A stretch of 64,000 bases of DNA from Paenibacillus sp. FSL R5-0766 (GCF_037971845.1 NZ_CP150227.1:2418001-2482000); one strand, 5' to 3'; shown: positions 17,472 to 25,713, counted from the stretch's first letter. Numbers and translations are program-made. The notes: generated by a model not told the origin, from the sequence alone.

Positions 17472-19529
17472 TTGAATATCGGTTCCATGATAAAGGGGTT
17501 AATGGGAGACAGTAAGCCCGGCAATGCCAAACCGCTTGAATTAAAGGAAGGTCAGGTGGTTCGTGGCTCCGTCGTTAGTGTATCCGATGATGGGGGAGAA
17601 GCAGTTCTGCAGATTCAAGGTGTGCAGGTGCGCGCCAAGTTGGAGACTCCACTCCGTCCGGGTGAGACCACGTTGCTTCAAGTGCAACCTCCAGGTGAAA
17701 ATGGCATAACGGTAATGAAACCTATGACGGGTACACTTGCTGAGCTGCCACAAGCTTCGCTGAACAACCTGCTTAAGGATGTAGGACTGCCGGATACAAA
17801 AGGGAACCGGGAACTGTTACTTGCCATGCAGCGTAGCGGATTGCCGCTAACGAAGGGTAATGTGGCTATGGTCCAGAATATGATGACTGCCAAACCCGCA
17901 CAGGTCCCTGTGGAAGAATGGGTGCAGGCGACAGGGATTGCTTTTCAGCGTGGCCTTCCGGTTACGGCGGAAACAGTAAAAGGATTACACCAGACGGTGT
18001 TTGGCCCCCCTCTGCACCAGTTGTTAAGCGGGTTGGCTGATCAGTTGGAAACGATGCTGACTCAAACAACAGGTAAACCGCTATTGCCTGGAGAACAATC
18101 TGCTACGTTGAAACCAGCAGTCGTGGCTGGCGCACCTGTATTACCCAATACATCACAGACGGAAGAAGGATTGGCTGCATCAGGCAATGGTCGTCAGGTG
18201 ACTGGAACCGGAACACCTGCTTTGTCAACGCAACAAGGACAAGCGGCATTGGCAGGATCTATATCCATGACGGATGGCGGGGCAGACGATGCAGGTACTG
18301 CGGTGAAAGGAAACATGCAGGCCGGCGGAGGCACAGGAAATGCTGAAGCCGGGGCCAAGGCAGTTGCCAGCAACGTTGAAACGGCTGGCAAAGGGGGCGC
18401 AGGTATTCCGTCTGGAACCGGAATACCTGGAGAGGGCCTGCGCGGGGCTGACGCGGGGCAAGCTGGGAGCCGCCCGGGTACACCAGGGGCGGCAGCTGAA
18501 TCTGTGGCTGGCCGTGCAAGTGCAGGCCAGCCTGAAGCAGGCGCGGCCGGGCGGACTGACGGCCGCGCTGAAACGCCTGCTGCTGCGGGGACGCCGTCCG
18601 CAGCAGGCCAGGCGGCGCCAGCAGCGCCTACGGCAGCGCAGCTGGCGCCCAAGCTGCTGGCGCTGCTGGACGCCCTGCGCAGCGCGTCCACTGCCGCACC
18701 GGCACAGCCTGGTGCGGCAGCACAGGCCGCCCCTGCATCGCAGGGCGGCCAGGCGGCTGCGGCTGCCGGAGGCGTGCCGCAGCCGTTGCCAGCCGGCGCT
18801 GATGCGCCGCCGGCTGGCGGTAGTGCCGCAGCACCTGCGGGAGCTGCGGCAGTGCTCGCGCCTGTCACCCACGAGGGGGACCCGTGGGTGGGGCGCGTGC
18901 TGAAGCTGCTCGGTGCAGAGCACGAGCAGCAGGCCGTTCACGGCGCGGCTGCGCAGCCGCGCGTGGGGGATGCGGCGAGTCCGGCAAATGCGGACACGCT
19001 GAAGGGCTTGCTGCTGCAGCTTGCCAGCAGCGAAGGTGCACCGGCGGCGCTTAAGGATGCCGCCGGACAGGCCGTGCAATATCTGACAGGTCAGCAGTTA
19101 TTGCTGACGACAGATCGCAGTGCTACTTTTGCACAGATGCACTGGTTTATTCCGATCACTGGACCGGACGGGGAAGAAACGGCGTCTGTTCAGATTCAAT
19201 CACGTCGTGGATCTCGTGGAGAGCTGGATGCGTCCAACTGCCGTCTATGGTTTGATCTGGACATGAAAAGTCTTGGGCCAACTCTGGTAGATGTACATGT
19301 GGTTAATAACATTGTCAGTCTGCGTGTATTAAATGATCGCGAAGGCATGGGATCGCTCCTGGAGAGCGGACGAGAGGTAATCCATCAGGCATTGGACAAG
19401 CTGGGCTATCAACTGCTGACCTTCAAGGCAGAACCGTGGCCTGTGGGGCAGGAACCGGGCGCGGAACGAAAAACGAGGGCCTCGGACTATAGTCCAGAAC
19501 GATACAAAGGGGTGGACTTGAAGGTATGA
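17472..19529 (+). CDS. FliK C-terminal-domain-like protein with long Ala/Gly/Pro-rich linker
   Basis: This is a 685-residue homologue of B. subtilis YlqG, of unknown function. The N-terminal part (about 1-200) is ordered in appearance (RGSVVSVSDDGGEAVLQIQG). Residues about 275-535 are a low-complexity Ala/Gly/Pro/Gln linker coded by strikingly GC-rich DNA. The C-terminal 130 residues, with SRRGSRGELDASNCRLWFD and VVNNIVSLRVLNDREG, resemble the hook-length control domain of FliK. The start is TTG 17472 after GAAGGAGGGGGA. It overlaps the next gene by four bases. A FlhB-like partner is directly downstream, so an export or specificity-switch role is an inference. Confidence 0.8.
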   Translation: MNIGSMIKGLMGDSKPGNAKPLELKEGQVVRGSVVSVSDDGGEAVLQIQGVQVRAKLETPLRPGETTLLQVQPPGENGITVMKPMTGTLAELPQASLNNLLKDVGLPDTKGNRELLLAMQRSGLPLTKGNVAMVQNMMTAKPAQVPVEEWVQATGIAFQRGLPVTAETVKGLHQTVFGPPLHQLLSGLADQLETMLTQTTGKPLLPGEQSATLKPAVVAGAPVLPNTSQTEEGLAASGNGRQVTGTGTPALSTQQGQAALAGSISMTDGGADDAGTAVKGNMQAGGGTGNAEAGAKAVASNVETAGKGGAGIPSGTGIPGEGLRGADAGQAGSRPGTPGAAAESVAGRASAGQPEAGAAGRTDGRAETPAAAGTPSAAGQAAPAAPTAAQLAPKLLALLDALRSASTAAPAQPGAAAQAAPASQGGQAAAAAGGVPQPLPAGADAPPAGGSAAAPAGAAAVLAPVTHEGDPWVGRVLKLLGAEHEQQAVHGAAAQPRVGDAASPANADTLKGLLLQLASSEGAPAALKDAAGQAVQYLTGQQLLLTTDRSATFAQMHWFIPITGPDGEETASVQIQSRRGSRGELDASNCRLWFDLDMKSLGPTLVDVHVVNNIVSLRVLNDREGMGSLLESGREVIHQALDKLGYQLLTFKAEPWPVGQEPGAERKTRASDYSPERYKGVDLKV

Positions 19530-19837
19530 AAGACGAGTCGTCACAACCCGATCTGCTCTCCAAAAAGGCGGTTGCCCTAAAATACGTCCCTGGAGAGAGC
19601 GAAGCACCTGTTGTTGTAGCCAAGGGCCGTGGCAAAGTGGCAGAAGCCATTCTGGATAAAGCCAGAGAAAACGGCGTGGCTGTTCAGGAGGATGCAGCAC
19701 TTGTGGAGGTGCTCTCCAAGTTGGATCTGGATGAACAGATTCCAGCTGAACTGTATCAACTGGTCGCAGAGGTGCTAACATATGTCTACCGTGCAGATCG
19801 AATGGCCTCAGGACGTGAGGAAGACGAGTCATGGTAG
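19526..19837 (+). CDS. FlhB C-terminal-domain-like protein (FhlB/FlhX type)
   Basis: The 103 residues align with the C-terminal cytoplasmic piece of FlhB. AVALKYVPGESEAP here matches AVALKYEGSEMEAP in the window's own FlhB, and IPAELYQLVAEVLTYVY matches IPADLFQAVAEVLAYVY. It begins just after where the NPTH self-cleavage site would be and lacks that site and all membrane helices. Such proteins (YlqH, FhlB) can stand in for the cleaved FlhB tail in some bacteria. It overlaps the FliK-like gene by ATGA and the next gene by seven bases, so the three are translationally linked. Confidence 0.88.
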   Translation: MKDESSQPDLLSKKAVALKYVPGESEAPVVVAKGRGKVAEAILDKARENGVAVQEDAALVEVLSKLDLDEQIPAELYQLVAEVLTYVYRADRMASGREEDESW

Positions 19838-20229
19838 AACATAGATCAGGCAAGGAGCCGGGACTGAAGCTTACACGACAGCAGAAGGGTCGATTAGGTG
19901 AAGAGGCTGCCTGTCAATGGTTGCGAGAGAACGATTATCGGATCATTAGACAGAACTGGCGTTGCCGTAGCGGTGAGATTGACATCATTGCTTCCTGCGA
20001 GGGCCTGATTGTCTTTGTGGAAGTAAGAAGCAGAAGTGGAGCCGCTCAGTACGGTACACCTCAGGAATCGGTTGATATGCGTAAAATGCAGCAGGTACGT
20101 TCAACCGCATCCGTATATTTGCAAATGACGGGAGAGACGGAACTTCAGATCCGTTTTGATGTAATTGCCGTAATGCTTGATCAAGCAGGAGAAATCGTCT
20201 CTTTGAATCATATTGTTAATGCTTTTTAA
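19831..20229 (+). CDS. UPF0102 (YraN) family nuclease-fold protein
   Basis: The 132-residue protein has the YraN layout: GRLGEEAACQWL near the start, then SGEIDIIA and VFVEVRSRSG, which hold the Asp and Glu positions of the PD-(D/E)XK nuclease fold. Most members have Lys after EV (EVK); here it is Arg, which could weaken catalysis. The biochemical role of the family is unproven. It overlaps the FhlB-like gene by seven bases, the usual position of yraN-like genes after rnhB in Bacillales. Confidence 0.9.
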   Translation: MVEHRSGKEPGLKLTRQQKGRLGEEAACQWLRENDYRIIRQNWRCRSGEIDIIASCEGLIVFVEVRSRSGAAQYGTPQESVDMRKMQQVRSTASVYLQMTGETELQIRFDVIAVMLDQAGEIVSLNHIVNAF

Positions 20230-20261
20230 GAATTACACTCGAAGTTATTGCCACTTTAATT

Positions 20262-20276
20262 GATACGAATTGTATC
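20262..20276. promoter_or_regulatory. GATAC palindrome, copy 1
   Basis: GATACGAATTGTATC is a near-perfect palindrome that matches the site at 20484-20498 at 13 of 15 bases. It lies 33 bases after yraN. A T run follows, so a weak terminator is an alternative reading. Confidence 0.4.
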
Positions 20277-20370
20277 TTTTTAATGTGAGTTGGTCAGTTA
20301 TTTCGAAGTACAAGTTTAATTATGTCTTATCTTTGCATTCGTTTTAGTTATAAAATTAGTTAATATACTA

Positions 20371-20411
20371 AAGCCGTAGTTCCTCTTTATACAGGAGCTG
20401 CGGCTTTTTTT
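20371..20411 (+). terminator. Terminator between yraN and the RiPP-like gene
   Basis: AAGCCGTAGTTCCT and AGGAGCTGCGGCTT form a 14-pair stem with two G.T pairs, followed by seven T. Confidence 0.9.
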
Positions 20412-20483
20412 GATTTAACTATGAAATCACTAAACAGAGGATAGAGCATCGATAATAAAATCATTGTATTTCAGAAATTTATA

Positions 20484-20498
20484 GATACAAAATGTATC
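20484..20498. promoter_or_regulatory. GATAC palindrome, copy 2
   Basis: GATACAAAATGTATC lies 52 bases before the start of the RiPP-precursor-like gene, where a dimeric repressor could act. The form resembles MarR/OhrR-type operators, but the assignment is a guess. Confidence 0.45.
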
Positions 20499-20549
20499 AT
20501 TTGTAATAAACTAAGAAAGTTGAAATTTAAAGAGAGGTTGGTGGGATGT

Positions 20550-20711
20550 ATGAAAGAGCTTCAGAATACTTCGAACAACACAGTAAAACAAGTATGGGAG
20601 TGCCCTCGGATGGAAGTGCTGGATATCAGCGAGACCATGAACGGTGGACAGGGGATTTGGCAATATGTTTGGGACGGAGAATTCTGGAAGCTTGAACTTA
20701 TGGTCAGTTAA
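20550..20711 (+). CDS. Small RiPP-precursor-like peptide (paeninodin/lasso-type leader)
   Basis: The peptide has 53 residues. Residues 16-34, WECPRMEVLDISETMNGG, match the leader pattern of paeninodin-family lasso peptide precursors (aromatic-x2-P-x-L-EVLDV-x2-TM-x-G). By that alignment cleavage after TM would release a 23-residue core rich in Trp that ends FWKLELMVS. The core has no Asp or Glu at positions 7-9, the usual ring-closing residue; the first acid is at 12. No lasso cyclase, protease or recognition protein is nearby, so it may be an orphan precursor, a relic, or served by enzymes elsewhere. ATG 20550 follows AGAGAGG; GTG 20541 is an alternative. Confidence 0.6.
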   Translation: MKELQNTSNNTVKQVWECPRMEVLDISETMNGGQGIWQYVWDGEFWKLELMVS

Positions 20712-20771
20712 TTTAAGAGGTTAAAGAGGAATGTTTGATCAATAAAATAAATGGTGAGGTGTAGTGAGAAG

Positions 20772-21968
20772 ATGCAGACAAGTATCAAATGGATCATTCG
20801 ACTAAGTACACTATCTTTATGTTTCATTTTGTTTGGAATCATGTATTCCGGAGTTTCTTATGCAGCCGATCCGTCTACACAGGCAAGTGTATCAGGTAAA
20901 GTTATTGATCGTCAGGGATTACCTGTCCAGAACGCTACTGTCAAGTATTGGCTTAATTATCGTGGGGATACGTCAGAGAAAAGTGTGAAGACGGATGGGA
21001 ATGGACGGTATCATATTATAGAGTCCGTTGAAGACAATACGGACATTACTTTTGTAGTTGATGCAGAGGGTTATGTGACGTACAGACACTATAGCTCCTA
21101 CGGATTGTCCGGTGGAGAGCAAATACAGCTTGATTTTCATATTTATGAGCCATCCACGATTGTAGGAACAGTCAAAGATCAGGCAGGCAGACCTGTTCCA
21201 GATGCTCGTATAAAAGTAACAAGTGTCTTTGATCGTATAGTGAAAACTGATCAGCAAGGTCGATATGCGGTTACAGGAATTGATTACGCCTATAATTCGA
21301 ACATTGCAATATGGGTAGATGCCGATGATTATATGTTATATGAACAGGATCGCTTGGGTGTCCGGGAGGGAGGAACCTTGAGAATGGATGTTGTTTTGGC
21401 AGAGGCGGCACACGTGCGGGGAAAAGTTGTAGATGAGTCGGGCAATCCAGTAAGTGGGGCTAAAGTTAATGCTGGAGGTTCGGCAACAACAGATGCTCAA
21501 GGCAACTATTTAATAAAGCGCGTACCAACAGGGGCCAGAACGATAACGGGAGAAGCAGCAGGATATTTAAAAACGAGCCTAAGCGTTACTCTTGTAAAAG
21601 GAGATCATAATACGTTTAATATCGTACTTAAGAAGGATGCAGATATTACACCTCCAGTAACCAAGTACAGATTAGTTCCTATTACAGATACTGTGAACGG
21701 GAAAATATACATCAAAGGATTTACATTCAGACTTCAGGCAACAGACGAAGTCAAAGGTTCGGGCGTAAAAACAACGCAATATCGAATCAATGGGGGAGAA
21801 TGGAAAAACTATGAAGGACCCGTCAAGTTTTATGCCCCAGATGTCAAGGTGGTAGAGTACTATAGTACAGATGTTGCAGGTAACCAGGAGAAGTACAACA
21901 AAATGGATTTTGTTAATGGCACATTTGAAGGGAATGGCGCGTTTGAAGGGGCGAGTTACGACGATTGA
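20772..21968 (+). CDS. Secreted protein with carboxypeptidase-regulatory-like repeats and OmpL47-type domain
   Basis: The 398-residue product begins with a signal peptide (hydrophobic TLSLCFILFGIMYSGVSYA, likely cut before ADPS). Three similar beta-sandwich repeats follow: VSGKVIDRQGLPVQNATVKY (about 38), VGTVKDQAGRPVPDARIKV (about 130) and VRGKVVDESGNPVSGAKVN (about 216), each with a DxxGxY motif (TDGNGRYHI, TDQQGRYAV, TDAQGNYLI). The C-terminus (DITPPVTKYRL to DVAGNQEKY) looks like an OmpL47-type domain. These are surface or adhesion-type modules without catalytic residues. ATG 20772 follows GAGGTG; it comes 60 bases after the small peptide gene and could be co-transcribed. Confidence 0.8.
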   Translation: MQTSIKWIIRLSTLSLCFILFGIMYSGVSYAADPSTQASVSGKVIDRQGLPVQNATVKYWLNYRGDTSEKSVKTDGNGRYHIIESVEDNTDITFVVDAEGYVTYRHYSSYGLSGGEQIQLDFHIYEPSTIVGTVKDQAGRPVPDARIKVTSVFDRIVKTDQQGRYAVTGIDYAYNSNIAIWVDADDYMLYEQDRLGVREGGTLRMDVVLAEAAHVRGKVVDESGNPVSGAKVNAGGSATTDAQGNYLIKRVPTGARTITGEAAGYLKTSLSVTLVKGDHNTFNIVLKKDADITPPVTKYRLVPITDTVNGKIYIKGFTFRLQATDEVKGSGVKTTQYRINGGEWKNYEGPVKFYAPDVKVVEYYSTDVAGNQEKYNKMDFVNGTFEGNGAFEGASYDD

Positions 21969-22008
21969 TTACTCGTTGATATGATATGTGAATCAATAAC
22001 ATGAGAAT

Positions 22009-22067
22009 AAAAGACGGTTCTGACTTGAGATCCCTCGCGGTGAATCAAGATTCAGAGTCGTCTTTTC
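22009..22067. terminator. Terminator after the secreted repeat protein
   Basis: AAAAGACG and CGTCTTTT enclose further pairing (TTCTGA/TCAGAG, CTTGA/TCAAG). A and T runs flank both sides, so it may work in both directions. Confidence 0.8.
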
Positions 22068-22108
22068 TGTTCGTAATGACCTTAACGATAATGACCTCTG
22101 CCGCCCCT

Positions 22109-22138
22109 TTGAATCTCGTGATAAGATGGGTGTATAAT
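22109..22138 (+). promoter_or_regulatory. Promoter of the nitroreductase gene
   Basis: TTGAAT (22109-22114), 18 bases, TATAAT (22133-22138). Confidence 0.65.
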
Positions 22139-22249
22139 CAAGAAGGTAAACTGGTATTTTATTATGTCATAAAGAAATTATATTGAATGTACAAGGCCGC
22201 GAATCACTATTGCGGTTGCAAATGATTTTATAAACAGGAGGTACGGCCG

Positions 22250-22801
22250 ATGAGTAAAGCTACGAAAACAACAAATGAAGTCAGAAACGCGATTCAAAAC
22301 CGTCGTACGGTGAAAAAATTTAAAAAAGAAGCTGTTCCTACACAGCAGATTATAGAATTGCTGGACACCGCAGTCTGGGCTCCTAACCATAAACTGCGTG
22401 AACCTTGGAGATTTTTGTTGTTTACCGGAAATGGACGGAAGAAACTGGCGGAGGCTATTGATGCAGAAATGGGGGAAGACAACAAATTTTCACCCAATAT
22501 TATGCAAGTTCCATCCGTTATGCTTGTCGTGCTGGAAGAAGATCCAAGACAGAATATCTGGGACGAAGACTTTGCTGCGGTCAGTGCATTGGTTCAGAAC
22601 TTTATGCTTGCAGCCTGGAGTGAAGACATTGGAACATTCTGGGTGACCAAGCCATTTTTGTACGCTCCCAAATTCCGCAAACCGCTTGGAATAGAGGCGG
22701 GAGAGAAGATTGTAGGTATGATTTATATGGGATACCCCGATGTTATTCCTTCTGCCAAAGAACGTACACCAGCCAAGGACAAACTGACTCTTTTCGAATA
22801 A
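22250..22801 (+). CDS. Nitroreductase family protein (YdjA-like)
   Basis: The 183-residue flavoprotein has the family N-terminus NRRTVKKFKKE with the FMN-phosphate-binding arginines, WAPNHKLREPWRF in the flavin pocket and the C-terminal GMIYMGYPD. Members reduce nitro compounds, quinones or enones with NAD(P)H through FMN; the natural substrate is unknown. AGGAGGTACGGCCG leads to ATG 22250. It is a single gene with its own promoter and terminator. Confidence 0.92.
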   Translation: MSKATKTTNEVRNAIQNRRTVKKFKKEAVPTQQIIELLDTAVWAPNHKLREPWRFLLFTGNGRKKLAEAIDAEMGEDNKFSPNIMQVPSVMLVVLEEDPRQNIWDEDFAAVSALVQNFMLAAWSEDIGTFWVTKPFLYAPKFRKPLGIEAGEKIVGMIYMGYPDVIPSAKERTPAKDKLTLFE

Positions 22802-22855
22802 TATAATATGGTAAAACGCAGCTGCACAAGAGCTCTATATGTTTCAGGGAAACCT

Positions 22856-22906
22856 ACGTACAAGCACCTTTCTTCACAGAAGAGAGGGGCTTGTACGTTT
22901 TTTTTT
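22856..22906 (+). terminator. Terminator after the nitroreductase gene
   Basis: ACGTACAAGC pairs with GCTTGTACGT, with an inner CCTTTCTTC/GAAGAGAGG, then nine T. Confidence 0.92.
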
Positions 22907-23041
22907 GTTATGTTGGCGGATCTGTCTGTAGAATCTGCATGAAATATCCTTACATCCTTCTCGACTTTTCATCTGAAGTCTATAGGTTTGTGCGTATTTC
23001 ACTGCCTTTCGGCAACCTGGACTGTTCTTCACCCATAAGCT

Positions 23042-24652
23042 TCAAAATAAATTAAGATCCAGTTGACGATACTGGATGGCTTCAGCCACATGAGCTGTTA
23101 CAATTTCACCTTCATGGTCCAGATCGGCAATTGTCTGTGCCATCTTGATAATCCGATCATGTGCACGCATGCTCAGGTTTAACGTTTGCAGTGTTTGCTC
23201 TAACAGCTGCTCTGCCTCTTGAGGGAGTTGGATTGTACGTCGCAAAAGCGTGCCGGAAAGCTGGCTATTCCAACGGACCGAACTTTGAGCATAACGTGTA
23301 GCCTGAATTTGATGAGCGTGGATCACTTTTGCCTGTATTTCTTCAGAGGAAGGGGAAGCAGCAGACTTGCGCCACTCGCCTGGTGGAGGAACCTCAACCT
23401 GAAGATCGATGCGGTCCAGCAGTGGTCCTGAAATTTTGGCTCGGTACGCGGCAACACGGGCTGGACTACATATGCAGCGTTGTTCCTCGGAATGAGCGGA
23501 CAAATATCCGCAGGGACAGGGATTCATGGAACATGCAAGCATAAACTGGGCCGGAAAGGTGAAAGCAGCCCGTGCCCGACTAATTGTCACTGTGCGATCC
23601 TCTAACGGCTGCCTTAATACCTCCAGCACTTGACGCTGGAATTCAGGTAATTCATCCAGAAACAATATGCCCCGATGGGCAAGGCTCACTTCACCCGGTT
23701 TCGGGATACCACCGCCTCCAATCAGACCAGAGGTGGATATCGTGTGGTGAGGGGAGCGAAACGGTCTATCTGCAATCAGGCCTTGAGGCGCTTCTTTTAA
23801 TTTGCCTGCAGCACTTAATACTTTGGTGACTTCCAACGCTTCATCTTCTGACAAAGGCGGAAGGATGGAGGGCAGACGTTTGATTAACATCGTTTTGCCC
23901 GTGCCTGGCGGTCCAACGAGAAGTATATTATGCATGCCTGCTGCAGCAATCATAAGCGCGCGTTTTACATGGTGCTGCCCCAGAACATCGCTATAGTCGT
24001 CTGCAAATATTGGTGTTTGTCTCGGCTTGCTATCTGCCATCATATGTGTCTTATCCGTTATAGGCACAGCGAGATGTGCATAATTTTTTAACACGACAGG
24101 TCCTGCATTTGAATGATTTGGTATTCCCACTGAACTAGCGGGTTGATCTGGGTTTTCCGGAGCAATATCCTGTAAATGACGAATGCCAAACACCTGGATA
24201 CCTCGGATCAGTGACGCTTCCTCTACGTTATCCAAAGGCAGGAGCACGGAAGTAAAGCCTTGTCGTTTGGCCAGATCCACCATGGATAAAATGCCGGGCA
24301 CGGACCTGATCGAACCGTCCAACGCCAGCTCGCCAACCACTAGTGTCCGTTCCTCGGGAGGAAGTACAAGCTGGCCGCTTGTCATGAGTAAACCAATAGC
24401 AATGGCCAGATCAAAGGAAGATCCTTCCTTGCGCAGATCAGCGGGGGCCAGATTGATTGTGATTCGCTGTAACGGATACTGATATCCGCAGTTTTTAATC
24501 GCTGCACGGACACGTTCAACGGCCTCACGAATGGCTGAATCCGGTAAACCGATGATGGATGTCTGCGGCAGACCATTGGATAAATCGGTCTCCACCTCGA
24601 TCAGAACACCATCAATTCCGTACAAACACGCACTGTGCAATTTTCCGTACAT
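23042..24652 (-). CDS. comM: YifB/ComM family Mg-chelatase-like AAA+ ATPase
   Basis: The 536-residue protein has an N-terminal Lon-protease-like domain (LYGIDGVLIEVETDLSNGLP), a Mg-chelatase AAA+ core with Walker A GPPGTGKT and Walker B GILFLDELPEF, a four-cysteine segment (CSMNPCPCG) and the C-terminal helical domain with LNLSMRAHDRIIKMAQTIAD. In Vibrio and Haemophilus ComM is a helicase that drives branch migration during natural transformation; the Firmicutes role is inferred. The start at 24652 (MYGKLHSA) follows GAGGTG; an in-frame ATG six codons upstream lacks a site. dprA, another transformation gene, is 3.6 kb away. Confidence 0.93.
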   Translation of the reverse strand: MYGKLHSACLYGIDGVLIEVETDLSNGLPQTSIIGLPDSAIREAVERVRAAIKNCGYQYPLQRITINLAPADLRKEGSSFDLAIAIGLLMTSGQLVLPPEERTLVVGELALDGSIRSVPGILSMVDLAKRQGFTSVLLPLDNVEEASLIRGIQVFGIRHLQDIAPENPDQPASSVGIPNHSNAGPVVLKNYAHLAVPITDKTHMMADSKPRQTPIFADDYSDVLGQHHVKRALMIAAAGMHNILLVGPPGTGKTMLIKRLPSILPPLSEDEALEVTKVLSAAGKLKEAPQGLIADRPFRSPHHTISTSGLIGGGGIPKPGEVSLAHRGILFLDELPEFQRQVLEVLRQPLEDRTVTISRARAAFTFPAQFMLACSMNPCPCGYLSAHSEEQRCICSPARVAAYRAKISGPLLDRIDLQVEVPPPGEWRKSAASPSSEEIQAKVIHAHQIQATRYAQSSVRWNSQLSGTLLRRTIQLPQEAEQLLEQTLQTLNLSMRAHDRIIKMAQTIADLDHEGEIVTAHVAEAIQYRQLDLNLF

Positions 24653-24738
24653 GACAAAGAAACACCTCACTCGATTCTTGACTCCGCATAATACGGGCCA
24701 GTCTACGAATTAAGGTGCTTCCTCAGCTTCTATTAAGC

Positions 24739-24767
24739 ATTTTATATAAAAGGAATCATGGAGTCAA
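24739..24767 (-). promoter_or_regulatory. Promoter of comM
   Basis: Read on the minus strand: TTGACT (24767-24762), 17 bases, TAAAAT (24744-24739), about 87 bases before the start codon. Confidence 0.65.
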
Positions 24768-25013
24768 CCTGTCATTCTCATTGCTGTAGTCATCTTTCCT
24801 GATCCCTGAATTTTATTTTTGGAAGGAAATCATTAAATAGCTTTGGCGAAAATGGTTACGTATTAAACTTTCATTATGATTATCAAATTTGGCCTGAGAA
24901 AACGCGAATGTATTCCATGGACCTTATGTAATATTTTTATCGAATTATGAGATGTACTTACGGGTCATCTATTCGTTTTTATATTTTACACAATCTAATT
25001 TATCATAATTAAA

Positions 25014-25028
25014 TTGAATAGTAAAATC
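25014..25028. promoter_or_regulatory. Possible OhrR operator
   Basis: CATAATTAAATTGAA matches the remembered B. subtilis OhrR box TACAATTAAATTGTA at 12 of 15 bases and lies 105 bases before ohrR. Autoregulation is an inference. Confidence 0.35.
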
Positions 25029-25132
25029 ATTTGTGCTCAATTATTCTGTTTTTTTTCTAATTTGTGATAAGATAGATTTATAGTTCCTTTTTATAAGGAA
25101 TAGAATGCACAATAGGCAGGTGAGAAAGACAT

Positions 25133-25588
25133 ATGCAGACTGACAGTTTGAAGCTGGATAACCAATTATGCTTTGCCATATATGCTTGTTCACGTGAAAT
25201 TACGAAGATGTACCAGCCTTATCTCGAGGTGCTCGGCGTAACGTATTCACAGTATCTGGTTCTGATGGTATTGTGGGAACGTGAAGAATGTACGGTTAAG
25301 GAGATCGGGGAGGCACTTTATCTCGATTCGGGAACGTTGACACCACTTCTCAAACGGTTGCAGTCAGCAGGACTTATTAATCGCGAACGCTCTGCTCAGG
25401 ATGAACGAAAAGTGTTAATTACATTAACCGACTCCGGCCGTGAGCTGCGGAACAAGGCATTGTCCATCCCTGAATCCATTCAGGGAGATGCGTGTTTGAA
25501 CAGTACAGAGTTTGAAGCTTTGCTGGGTCAGTTCAAAGGGTTGCTGGAGAAAGTTCACCAAACCAACACGAACGCAGCCAAAAAATAA
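25133..25588 (+). CDS. ohrR: OhrR-type MarR family peroxide-sensing repressor
   Basis: The 151 residues closely follow B. subtilis OhrR: DNQLCFAIYACSREITKMY near the start, YLDSGTLTPLLKRL in the recognition helix and the wing motif DERKVLITLT. OhrR represses organic hydroperoxide reductase (ohr) until its N-terminal cysteine is oxidised; that cysteine is Cys13 here, with a second at 19. No ohr gene is in the window, so the target is elsewhere or only itself. GGCAGGTGAG precedes the ATG. It is transcribed away from comM. Confidence 0.88.
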   Translation: MQTDSLKLDNQLCFAIYACSREITKMYQPYLEVLGVTYSQYLVLMVLWEREECTVKEIGEALYLDSGTLTPLLKRLQSAGLINRERSAQDERKVLITLTDSGRELRNKALSIPESIQGDACLNSTEFEALLGQFKGLLEKVHQTNTNAAKK

Positions 25589-25605
25589 AATGTAGTTTTA
25601 GATCA

Positions 25606-25637
25606 AGGAAACCTTAGCTTTTAGCTGAGGTTTTTTT
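25606..25637 (+). terminator. Terminator after ohrR
   Basis: AACCTTAGC pairs with GCTGAGGTT (one G.T), followed by seven T. Confidence 0.88.
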
Positions 25638-25713
25638 CCATTTATACCCAAGCATTCACAATATGGGATCATACTCATATCAAAATACTGTCTATTAACC
25701 ATTAATTTTTTAA

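Larger units (their letters stand above)
24653..25132. other. 480-base divergent region between comM and ohrR
   Basis: It holds the comM promoter, a diverged OhrR-box-like palindrome at 25014-25028 and AT-rich DNA before ohrR. No gene is seen. Confidence 0.55.

Noticed and set aside
18225..19079. Long minus-strand open frame of 284 codons
   Set aside because: It mirrors the GC-rich linker of the FliK-like gene, where stops are rare in all frames, and has no ribosome binding site.
23042..24670. Upstream ATG for comM at 24670
   Set aside because: No ribosome binding site precedes it, while GAGGTG fits ATG 24652 and the family N-terminus.
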